Source: Myxococcales bacterium (GTDB lineage: Bacteria > Myxococcota_A > Polyangia > Polyangiales > Houyiibacteriaceae). Taken from it: a DNA stretch of 64,000 bases. Positions 1 through 7,456 of this stretch are shown one piece after another (the stretch's first letter is position 1; every line of letters begins with the position of its first letter). The translations under genes were made by a program, and so were the position numbers. Under the pieces are notes generated by a model, which saw only the letters and a list, made by a program, of their open reading frames with translations, searched no databases and was not told the DNA's origin. The stretch is from contig JAOTYL010000008.1 of the NCBI GenBank assembly GCA_029861865.1, positions 105,234-169,233 of the forward strand. The letters run 5' to 3'.

Positions 1-1823
1 AGCACCAGCTCTTCGGTCTCGATGCGCGGGGCTTTCACCTGGTGAGCCTCTTCTTGCACTTGATGATCGTAGCCGTGGTTTTTTCTTTGTTGCGAGAACG
101 CTTGGGGGAGAGCCGGGATGGTTGGTTGGGCGCACTGGCCGGTGCCGCGTTCTTCGCGATCCATCCGTCGCGAGCCGAAAGCGTCGCTTGGATCTCGGCT
201 TCAACCGAGCTTTGGATGGGGTTGTTCGTCTTCGGCGGCTACGCGGTCTGGACAAAGCGACCAGGCTCCATCGTTCTCCCATCGGTTCTGTTCGGGCTGG
301 CTCTCTTTGCCAAAGAGACTGCGATCGTGATCCCTGCAGTCTTATTGGTCGACATGTACGGCCGCCGAGGTATCGTCGACTGGAAGCGTTGGAGCGCCTC
401 GACCAGTCTGTTCGCTGCGTTTATCGCCGCGCGCTTCATCATCATGCCGCCTCCCGAGGGCGCAATCGGTTGGGCTGGACTTCCTCGACGCGTGCTCGCC
501 ACCCTTGGGCACTACATAGAAGCGACCGTCTGGCCTTGGCGTCCATTCGTCGAACGCGGATTTCGATACACCGACTGTTCGGGGTCGATGGTCGTACCGG
601 CGATGACGATCGCGATTGGAGGCCTCGCAGCGCTCGGGATCGCCGTTTTGGTCGTGAGGTTTCGCACCTGGCGCGGTCGACCCTGGCTGACAGATGTCGC
701 TTGGTTCTTCCTCTTTCTCGCTCCAGTGCTGAATATCGTCGACTTTCACGGCTACGGATTGGCAGCCGAGCGTTTCCTCTACGTCCCGATCTTCGGAGTC
801 GCCGCGTTGTTTGGGCGAGTCGTGGCCCGCGCATCTAACGAAGCACCAAGATCCCCCGCTCTCTTGGGACTCGCCGTGTGTACGATCTTGATCGCCTGTG
901 GCGTATCGACTCGGCAGCATGTCAGCCACTTCCGACATAGCCAGGCGTTGTGGGAGTATGAGCTCGGGCGAAACCCCGGCAATCTGCACGCGCTCGAGCT
1001 CGTCGGAACTGCAAACGTGGGCAAGGATCCAACCCGCGCGATCCGTCTTTTTCAGCGTGGGTACACGCGTGCGATGGAGCATTGCAACTCTGCGCTGGCC
1101 GCCCGCTTCGCGCTGCTGTCGACAAAGCAACTCGTTGGCATCACCGCCGACACCGATCAGTCGCAGCTTCTCGCGCTCCGCACCTTCTACGATCTAGCGT
1201 TGACAAAGCATCGCCTGGAGCTCTTGGGGCCCGGAATCTCCCTGAACATGGAGATACCTGAAAGCTTTGCACCGCAGCTCCTCGGCGATGGCTCTTTGTT
1301 TGGGATTCCACATGCCGCCGTGACGATGCGAACGATGGACCTTTCCGACGCAGAGGCATTGGTGGGGCAAATCCTCGCGATGGACCCGGATAACGACACC
1401 GCATGGGTGCTGCTCGCGAGGATCCACGCTCGGCTCGGTCGATACGCGGACGCGAAAGCCTCACTCGACCATGCACGGCAGCGAGCCCCGGAGAATCCAG
1501 CGATCAGCGCGTTCGGGAGGGCCTTGCAGCGAGCGATGCGAGTTGCATCCCAGCCGGCTGAAAACGAGCGCCAGGAACGACTCCGATCCGCGCAGGTCAA
1601 CGTGCTGCTCGGGGCACCGGAAGCCGCGAGGCGCGCCCTCCAGCCCGAGCTCGACAGCAACCCGGCCGATCCCATCATCGTGCTCGCCTACGTTCGGACG
1701 ATGGTGGCCGACGGACGGATCGATCTCGCCGAAGAGGTCATCGCAAACGCCGAAAAAGTCGCACCCGAGAACGCCGAAAACTGGCAACGCCTAAGAGCCG
1801 CCCTCCCCCGCAAGAAACACTGA
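1..1823 (+). CDS. TMTC-like multi-pass membrane protein with C-terminal TPR repeats (5' partial)
   Basis: The reading frame is open from base 3, so the N-terminus lies outside the window; the GTG at 42 is internal, because the conserved-looking text FHLVSLFLHL spans it. The N-terminal two thirds hold repeated hydrophobic segments. HPSRAESVAWISASTELW resembles the loop after the first helices of TMTC/ArnT-like (GT-C fold) membrane proteins. The last ~250 residues contain TPR-like helices (AWVLLARIHARLGRYADA and similar). Inferred role: membrane glycosyltransferase-like protein with a protein-interaction tail; the donor and acceptor are unknown. It converges on the DoxX-like gene, and its stop codon lies in a hexamer repeat array. 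Confidence 0.75.
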   Translation, partial: HQLFGLDARGFHLVSLFLHLMIVAVVFSLLRERLGESRDGWLGALAGAAFFAIHPSRAESVAWISASTELWMGLFVFGGYAVWTKRPGSIVLPSVLFGLALFAKETAIVIPAVLLVDMYGRRGIVDWKRWSASTSLFAAFIAARFIIMPPPEGAIGWAGLPRRVLATLGHYIEATVWPWRPFVERGFRYTDCSGSMVVPAMTIAIGGLAALGIAVLVVRFRTWRGRPWLTDVAWFFLFLAPVLNIVDFHGYGLAAERFLYVPIFGVAALFGRVVARASNEAPRSPALLGLAVCTILIACGVSTRQHVSHFRHSQALWEYELGRNPGNLHALELVGTANVGKDPTRAIRLFQRGYTRAMEHCNSALAARFALLSTKQLVGITADTDQSQLLALRTFYDLALTKHRLELLGPGISLNMEIPESFAPQLLGDGSLFGIPHAAVTMRTMDLSDAEALVGQILAMDPDNDTAWVLLARIHARLGRYADAKASLDHARQRAPENPAISAFGRALQRAMRVASQPAENERQERLRSAQVNVLLGAPEAARRALQPELDSNPADPIIVLAYVRTMVADGRIDLAEEVIANAEKVAPENAENWQRLRAALPRKKH

Positions 1824-1901
1824 CACTCGCGCTGACGCTGGCACTGGCACTCACACTGGCACTGGCACTGCCGCTGTCACTGCCGCTGCCGCTGCCGCTG
1901 C
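1818..1901. repeat. Imperfect hexanucleotide array, 14 units, spanning two convergent stop codons
   Basis: Read in steps of six from 1818, the sequence is fourteen units of the form C-R-C-T-N-N (cactga, cactcg, cgctga, cgctgg, cactgg ... cgctgc). The first unit holds the last His codon and TGA stop of the upstream plus-strand gene. The last units encode, on the minus strand, the Gln-Arg repeats that end the DoxX-like protein, whose own stop (1877-1879) is also inside the array. This looks like replication-slippage expansion in a convergent intergenic region. Confidence 0.85.
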
Positions 1902-2374
1902 AAATACCCGGGGAGCGTGAGCGAGCCCGGCTCGTGCGTGAGAAGGTGGAAGCAGACCCCCAGGAGGCACACGTTCTTGATGAAGTTGCTGCGCTGATAC
2001 AGGTCCCAAAGCCACATGTCCGCTGGCGCGATCGAGTCCGGCGCCTGAAACATCCCGGGCACGTGGATTACCAGAGTGACCACGATGAGAAACAGCCCGA
2101 GCAGGATCGCACCCTCCTGCACGCGCACGCCCAGGGCGATGCTCGCTCCCCCCATCAACAAGATGACGCCACTCGCGATCGAGCAGACTCGCTTCATCGG
2201 CAGCCACGCCGGCATCAACTGCTGGATTAGCTCATCGTTGAAGAGATGCTCGGCCCCGAGCACCACGAAAATGCTGCTGAACAGAAGTCGGAACAGAAGC
2301 TCGGACGCGTCGTGATTGAAGAAGGCCTTCACCGGAACGCGAGGGAACGTATCCGAGCCGCTGTGCTCTCTCAA
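1877..2374 (-). CDS. DoxX-like integral membrane protein
   Basis: A 165-residue protein with four probable transmembrane segments. Signature-like stretches are LLFRLLFSSIFVVLGAEHLF near the N-terminus, GVILLMGGASIALGV, and LYQRSNFIKNVCLLG near the C-terminus, the usual layout of DoxX/DoxX-like proteins. The family is small membrane proteins of mostly unknown role. The C-terminus runs into a hexamer DNA repeat and ends QRQRQRQ, which is probably added rather than functional. The longest frame starts at TTG (2374); a GTG at 2332 is an equally plausible start, and neither has a clear ribosome binding site. Confidence 0.7.
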   Translation of the reverse strand: MREHSGSDTFPRVPVKAFFNHDASELLFRLLFSSIFVVLGAEHLFNDELIQQLMPAWLPMKRVCSIASGVILLMGGASIALGVRVQEGAILLGLFLIVVTLVIHVPGMFQAPDSIAPADMWLWDLYQRSNFIKNVCLLGVCFHLLTHEPGSLTLPGYLQRQRQRQ

Positions 2375-2406
2375 GAGCCGAGTTCGCGGTTGGGGCCGAG
2401 CTGAGC

Positions 2407-3600
2407 CTAGAATAGCCGCGCATAGCCGAGGCTCACCACGTCCACGATTAGATCGTTGGTGCGCCAGTAGCGCGTAAAACCAACGTCGACGCGATGTACG
2501 CTCGCATTGGGGTCGACGTAGATCATGAGTTTTCCGCCAACCTCATGAGCCCAGAACTCCGCCAAGTCCGAGTCAGCGGTCCGCGGCGCAGTGGGGTCGA
2601 AGTCGACCAAGTCGATCGCACGAGTCCAGAAGTAGACCGAGTTCTGATGGTGAGCGCGATAGCTCGCTCGTATGTACGCCCTAGGGGTCGCGTACTGATA
2701 CAGCTCTACTTTCATGGTGTGGGCGCGGACGTCGAAATCATCGAAGTAGAACCGATAGTGCAACCGAAGCGTGGAGTGCGTCACGGGAATGTGCTGCGCG
2801 AGGAGACCGGAGAACGCGTTGCGCAAGCGCCGATTGGGAAAGCGCTCCTGGGTACGGCCCAAGCAAGCCGTTACCTCCGCATTGCACCCAACCGGAACGG
2901 AGTTCCAAGGTGTGATCAGCTCGCCAGCCTGCCATGTCACTCCGTATCCAGCTTTGACGAGAGTCGTTCGGCTCAAGATTTGTGATACCTCGAGGTTCGC
3001 ATTAAGAGCACCGCGAGTGTCGCGCTTGTCGCCCGGAGGCTGGAGGCCGCCAAAGGGGCCGTATGGCCGAAAGACATCGACGTAGCCATTCACGTTCATC
3101 GCGATGGTGGCGTTGTCTTCGGCCAGCTCCCGGGCATAGCCGAAACCCGCAAACACCGAGCGGTACCACTCCTCGAGGTGGAATCCGTATCGAAAAGACA
3201 TGGTGTCGTCCGCCGGTTCCTCGTATCGGGTCGTGATGTCGAAGGTGATCGTCTCGTTGGTACGGGATGCGGACGTCATCACATCGATCGCATCGGTCGA
3301 CGCGGAGGTGATGATGTCTACGGGAACTACCATCGTGTGCTCTACCTTCTCGTTCTGTCGAGCCCGAAGGTAGAAAGCGGGGTTCCAAACGTGAAGATCT
3401 TCGGAGCCCTTTGGGCCGGGACCCGCCTGCGACTGATAGCCGAAGCCGGACTGATTGAAATACGCGAATCGGGACAGCAGCTCTTCGATTTTCCAGTCGT
3501 TATCTGCATGGCCAGGTGCGGTTCCGCACATCCCGACGAAAATCGGCAAGACGACCGCTAGCCGGAGAATGCACCGCCGACCCCTAGTTCGTGCAGCCAC
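2407..3600 (-). CDS. DUF3570 outer-membrane protein
   Basis: About 397 residues with a signal peptide (basic RGRR, then a hydrophobic run ending near GHA) and alternating beta-strand pattern to a terminal aromatic residue (ARLF), as in outer-membrane barrels. The N-terminal stretch VDIITSASTDAIDVMTSAS followed by R-T-N-E matches the DUF3570 signature. I chose GTG at 3600: it is preceded by AGGAGGAGG five bases upstream and overlaps the end of the DUF4266 gene (TAG at 3584-3586), so translation is probably coupled. An ATG at 3651 in frame would add 17 residues lying inside the upstream gene. No biochemical function is established for the family. Confidence 0.85.
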   Translation of the reverse strand: MAARTRGRRCILRLAVVLPIFVGMCGTAPGHADNDWKIEELLSRFAYFNQSGFGYQSQAGPGPKGSEDLHVWNPAFYLRARQNEKVEHTMVVPVDIITSASTDAIDVMTSASRTNETITFDITTRYEEPADDTMSFRYGFHLEEWYRSVFAGFGYARELAEDNATIAMNVNGYVDVFRPYGPFGGLQPPGDKRDTRGALNANLEVSQILSRTTLVKAGYGVTWQAGELITPWNSVPVGCNAEVTACLGRTQERFPNRRLRNAFSGLLAQHIPVTHSTLRLHYRFYFDDFDVRAHTMKVELYQYATPRAYIRASYRAHHQNSVYFWTRAIDLVDFDPTAPRTADSDLAEFWAHEVGGKLMIYVDPNASVHRVDVGFTRYWRTNDLIVDVVSLGYARLF

Positions 3601-3799
3601 AACCTCCTCCTGCAGCGGTCGCATCGCCTCCACCGGCCGCTTCGCGCGCACGATGAAGCTGTCGCGACGCGCGCTCCTCCAAAAGGTCGACTACGGGCTG
3701 CATGGTCGGGTCGGCCAGGTACTCACGCTCATGCGCCGAAACGGTGACACATCCCGAAACGACCGAGAGTGTAAGAATGACTCCGAGTAGCCTCGACAT
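3584..3799 (-). CDS. DUF4266 small lipoprotein
   Basis: A 71-residue protein with a lipoprotein signal (VVSGC), then EREYLADPTMQP and a Gly/Cys C-terminus GGGCGCTN. The combination of Cys lipobox, conserved 'R-x-x-L-x-x-P-x-M' text and GGGCGC-type ending is characteristic of DUF4266. It is the first gene of a two-gene unit with the DUF3570 barrel, overlapping it by 17 bases. In other genomes these two families typically sit beside a thioredoxin-like protein and an ApbE-type flavin transferase; neither is here. It diverges from the kinase gene at 3915. Confidence 0.85.
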   Translation of the reverse strand: MSRLLGVILTLSVVSGCVTVSAHEREYLADPTMQPVVDLLEERASRQLHRAREAAGGGDATAAGGGCGCTN

Positions 3800-3914
3800 G
3801 CGGCGCGAATCCTATCAGCGGTGGACACGGACACAAACCCAACCAGAAAGCCCCTGAATTCTACTCGTTCCTCGCGCCTGGGCGGGGGGGCTGATTATCC
3901 GCAATAATGTCTGG

Positions 3915-5780
3915 GTGCGCACTTCTGGAGTGGAGGGTCGACCGTCCGCGGGGCCGGTGTCGTCAGGTTCCAAGCTGCCGCAAGTCGGAGACGTCTTGGA
4001 CGGGCGGTATCGCATTACGGGTGTCCTCGGCACTGGGGGCATGGGATGCGTCTACCGCGCCGAGCACGTTGCGATACGCCGCCCGCTTGCTCTGAAGCTC
4101 TTGCATCCCGAAGTCGAGGGGATCGACGGGATCAGTGAGCGATTTCAGCGCGAGGCGTTCGCCATCGGCCGCGTCGATCACCCGAACTGCGTCAATGTCT
4201 CGGACTTCGGTGAGCTCGAGGGCGGCGCGCTCTACATGGTGCTCGAGGTCTTAGACGGGGTACCGCTATTCGATCTCTTGGAAAAAGAGCATCGTCTGGG
4301 GTGGAGACGATCGCTGCACATCGCACGACACGTGTTGAGCGCGCTTGCCTACGCCCACGAGGCCGGAATCGTACATCGCGACGTGAAACCAGAGAATGTC
4401 ATTCTGGTCGAACAGGAGGGTGACCCTGACTTCGCGAAAATCCTCGACTTCGGGATCGCAAAGCTCTTCGATGACGCGCATATCGAGGCGGGAAGCCCAG
4501 GTCTCACCCAACTCGGCGTCACGATCGGAACGCCAACCTACATCGCCCCGGAACAAGCCTTCGGCCAGCCCGTGGATGCGCGGGCCGATCTCTATGCGCT
4601 GTCAGTCATGCTTTTCGAGATGGTCACAGGCGCTCCGCCGTTCGATGCGGACGAGGTGGTGGCCCTCTTGAGCATGCACGCCACCAGCGAGGTTCCTCGG
4701 ATTTCGGAAGTCGCGCCCCGGGTGCGTGTCCCGGATGAAGTCGAGGCGATGATTCGGCGAGGCCTCGAAAAGAAGAAGGAAGATCGGTTCCAAAGTGCAA
4801 GTGAATACATCGCGCAAATCGACGAAGCCCTCACGCGTGACTCGCTCTCTCCCGAGCTCACGTCGCTCGGCGCGGCTCCTGAGCTCCCTGAGCGTCTTTC
4901 GTGGGTCGAGGGTGTGCGCATCAAGGCAGAAGATGTTCGGAAAACGCTGGCGCCCGTCGTTGCCCGCGCGGTCACCGAGGTGCAAGCGATTCCCAAGCGG
5001 CGATCGCGCAAAGAGATCCTTGCGGTTGGTATCGGCGTAATCGCTTTGTTCGCTGTACTGCTGGTCGCATTTGGCAGCAGTGGCCCGGACTACCTGCCGA
5101 CCCGGACGCACTTGCCGTTGGTCGCACCCAAACACGGGCCCGAGGCGGAAGCCGCCGCGGAGATGCTCGAGCAGGGCCAACCGAAAGAAGCGGCGGCTTA
5201 CCTTCGCTCACAACGAAGCAAAGTGCGAAAAGAACCGTATGCCCAACTCGTTCTCGGACATGCGCATGCGAGCGCACAGCGGAACATCGAAGCGCTCCAA
5301 GCGTACAGCCGCGCGATCTCGCTCGAGCCGAGTCTCTCGAAGAACAAGCTACTTCGAACCAACCTCGACCTCATGCTCGCAAAGCAGGATCCGCGCGTCA
5401 TCGACGAGGCCCTCGATATTCTCGGAACGCTCGCACGGGATGATGGCGATGCCGAGGAAGAGCTCGTGCGACTGGCATCATCCGACGGCAATTTGCATAC
5501 ACGACAGCGCGCGATGGCAGTTGCCGACGAAGTGGGCCTCGGCGACCAGATCGATCGACTCAATGCCTACGAGCTCGATCTCCAACAGGGCAACAGTTGC
5601 GCCGACCGCAGGGATGCCGTGGCCAAGCTGCGGGCCCTGGGCGACAAGCGAGCCATCCCCGCTCTCAGGCAGGCACAGCGGCGAACACGAACCGAGGGTC
5701 TTCTCAAGAGAAAGACCAATGCCAACGCTTGCCTCCGGACCGACGCTGAGGAAGCGGTTCAGTATTTGAAGAGCTTGTAG
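3915..5780 (+). CDS. Transmembrane serine/threonine protein kinase with TPR-like C-terminus
   Basis: Bacterial (Pkn-type) kinase of 621 residues. The kinase domain spans ~31-305: Gly-rich loop LGTGGMGCVY (38-47), catalytic Lys61, HRDVKPEN (154-161), DFG at 178-180 and GTPTYIAPEQ (205-214). All catalytic residues are present, so it should be active. A single transmembrane helix lies near 367-387, followed by a probably periplasmic part with TPR-like helices (YAQLVLGHAHASAQRNIEAL) and HEAT-like C-terminal text. Start is GTG 3915; an in-frame GTG at 3957 would lose 14 poorly conserved residues, and neither has a good ribosome binding site. Substrate unknown. PI-PLC and outer-membrane genes follow at 42 and 21 bases and may be co-transcribed. 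Confidence 0.93.
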   Translation: MRTSGVEGRPSAGPVSSGSKLPQVGDVLDGRYRITGVLGTGGMGCVYRAEHVAIRRPLALKLLHPEVEGIDGISERFQREAFAIGRVDHPNCVNVSDFGELEGGALYMVLEVLDGVPLFDLLEKEHRLGWRRSLHIARHVLSALAYAHEAGIVHRDVKPENVILVEQEGDPDFAKILDFGIAKLFDDAHIEAGSPGLTQLGVTIGTPTYIAPEQAFGQPVDARADLYALSVMLFEMVTGAPPFDADEVVALLSMHATSEVPRISEVAPRVRVPDEVEAMIRRGLEKKKEDRFQSASEYIAQIDEALTRDSLSPELTSLGAAPELPERLSWVEGVRIKAEDVRKTLAPVVARAVTEVQAIPKRRSRKEILAVGIGVIALFAVLLVAFGSSGPDYLPTRTHLPLVAPKHGPEAEAAAEMLEQGQPKEAAAYLRSQRSKVRKEPYAQLVLGHAHASAQRNIEALQAYSRAISLEPSLSKNKLLRTNLDLMLAKQDPRVIDEALDILGTLARDDGDAEEELVRLASSDGNLHTRQRAMAVADEVGLGDQIDRLNAYELDLQQGNSCADRRDAVAKLRALGDKRAIPALRQAQRRTRTEGLLKRKTNANACLRTDAEEAVQYLKSL

Positions 5781-5822
5781 CGAGTCATTGAGCGCACGAC
5801 CGCTGCAAGCTAAGGTCTGGCC

Positions 5823-6737
5823 GTGAATCGAGATGCCTTCTTCCTCGTGCTCCTGGCCCCTGCCGTGATCGTGTGTGGCATGTCGTGCTCGGATTCGGGC
5901 AGCAGCCCAGGCTCGGACGCGGGCGTCGACGGCGGCGGTGGTAGTGATGGCAGCGTCGCCCCCTCTGCTTGTAACGGCAGTTCCCGCTTTTGTGACCGAC
6001 GCTTCGATGAAGTCTCGTACCCTATGGCGCATAACGCGATGTCGAATGCCGAAAATGGATGGATGGTTCCGAATCAAAACTTCAACATCACGCGGCAGCT
6101 CGACGACGGCATCCGCGCGATGGAGCTCGACACTTATAATGAAAATGGAGAGCTACTGCTCTGCCACGCGTTATGCGGGCTCGGAAGCCAGCCATTGGTC
6201 GAAGGGCTCAGCGAGATTCGCACGTTTCTGGAGAGCAATCCGAGCGAGGTCGTCTCGATCATTTTCGAAAGCTACATCGAGAACGCCGAGACAGCGAGTG
6301 CGATCGAGGACAGCGGGCTGCTGAGCTTCACCTATCCACATGTCGTGGGCGAGCCTTGGCCGACCTTGGGGGAGATGATCGACGCGGACACTCGTTTGGT
6401 GGTGTTTCAAGAGAAACCTGGTGACGCGGAGTATCCGTGGCTGATGTATATCTGGGACCACGCTTGGGAGACGCATTTCTCATGGGAAGCCCCTGAAGAT
6501 TTCAATTGCGACCCGAATCGCGGCAACCCAGACAATCCGTTGTTCCTGCTCAATCACTTCCTGACCAACATCTTCGGTGCGCCGGAGCTGGCCGAGATGG
6601 TCAACTACAACCCTCTGTTCATCGACCGCGCCAAGCAATGCGAGGAAGAAGGCAACGCCCTCCCCAACTTCGTCAAGGTCGACTTCTACGACATTGGCGA
6701 TCTCTTCGATGTCGTCGAGTCGCTCAACACGCCTTGA
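5823..6737 (+). CDS. Secreted PI-PLC-X-like phosphodiesterase (probable lipoprotein)
   Basis: 304 residues starting at GTG. The N-terminus is a signal sequence followed by Cys22 (weak lipobox GMSC) and a Gly/Ser/Asp linker. The domain from ~61 matches the phosphatidylinositol-specific phospholipase C X-box fold: PMAHNAMS carries the first general-base-type His70, RQLDDGIRAMELD the substrate/metal region, and LLLCHALC the second His115, then FLESNPSEVVSIIFE. Such proteins cleave phosphodiester head groups or act on other phosphodiesters; the true substrate is unknown. No Ca-loop can be assigned from sequence alone. Follows the kinase gene by 42 bases. Confidence 0.85.
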   Translation: MNRDAFFLVLLAPAVIVCGMSCSDSGSSPGSDAGVDGGGGSDGSVAPSACNGSSRFCDRRFDEVSYPMAHNAMSNAENGWMVPNQNFNITRQLDDGIRAMELDTYNENGELLLCHALCGLGSQPLVEGLSEIRTFLESNPSEVVSIIFESYIENAETASAIEDSGLLSFTYPHVVGEPWPTLGEMIDADTRLVVFQEKPGDAEYPWLMYIWDHAWETHFSWEAPEDFNCDPNRGNPDNPLFLLNHFLTNIFGAPELAEMVNYNPLFIDRAKQCEEEGNALPNFVKVDFYDIGDLFDVVESLNTP

Positions 6738-6758
6738 GCTGTCATGGAGATGTCGGTC

Positions 6759-7433
6759 ATGCGTAAGACTAGCTTCATTCACTGGGTGCCGGTGACCATG
6801 GCACTGGGCCTCTTTGCGCTCACGCCGCAAGCGTCCGCCGAAGACTACGTGCCGGCATCGTCTGGAAAGCGATACACCCCAGTGAGGGGCCCAGGCCTTC
6901 GGGTCATCGCCGGGGCCACGCTGGGCGTGCCGGTCTTTCTCAAAGTCGACCACGACGTGGTTCGCCCCGGGGCGGACATGTACGCCTGGGTCGGGCTCGA
7001 CATAAGTTGGCTCGTCTTCGCCGCTGGTTTCGGAGCGAGCTGGAATGCGATCGATGTGGGCCAGATCCCCGGGGGCGAAGAGCTAGGTCGAAGCCCGTTA
7101 TCACGCCTCTACATCGAACCCGAGATCCGTTTTCAGGTTCCCAGGGCCAAAGCAGTGCTCCCCTACTTGAGTGCTGCATTCGACGCGAACTGGTGGAAGT
7201 ACCGCGACGTGCAACAGCTGTCTTGCAACTTTTGGTATTGTACCAACCGCGCGCGCTTCACATTCGCCCCCGGCTTCACCGCCAAGCTCGGCATTGGAAT
7301 CAAAACCGGCGACCGCGTCTACATCGATATCGGTATCAAATACTCTTTCACCGGGGCCGGGAACTTCTTCGATTCGACCCAACGGTGGCTGACCCCATTC
7401 GTGGGGATCATGTACCGAGGCGACCAGAGCTAG
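6759..7433 (+). CDS. Predicted outer-membrane beta-barrel protein
   Basis: About 224 residues with a clear signal peptide (MRKTSFIHW... ending APQASA) and alternating hydrophobic/polar strands, ending in a barrel-like region (GIMYRGDQS). The ATG at 6759 was chosen because GGAG lies nine bases upstream and the signal peptide begins there; ATGs at 6744 and 6750 are in frame. No family recognised. It follows the PI-PLC-like gene by 21 bases. One Cys pair (SCNFWYC) might form a disulfide. Confidence 0.75.
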   Translation: MRKTSFIHWVPVTMALGLFALTPQASAEDYVPASSGKRYTPVRGPGLRVIAGATLGVPVFLKVDHDVVRPGADMYAWVGLDISWLVFAAGFGASWNAIDVGQIPGGEELGRSPLSRLYIEPEIRFQVPRAKAVLPYLSAAFDANWWKYRDVQQLSCNFWYCTNRARFTFAPGFTAKLGIGIKTGDRVYIDIGIKYSFTGAGNFFDSTQRWLTPFVGIMYRGDQS

Positions 7434-7456
7434 TCAGCGCAAGCGATGTGTTTTGA

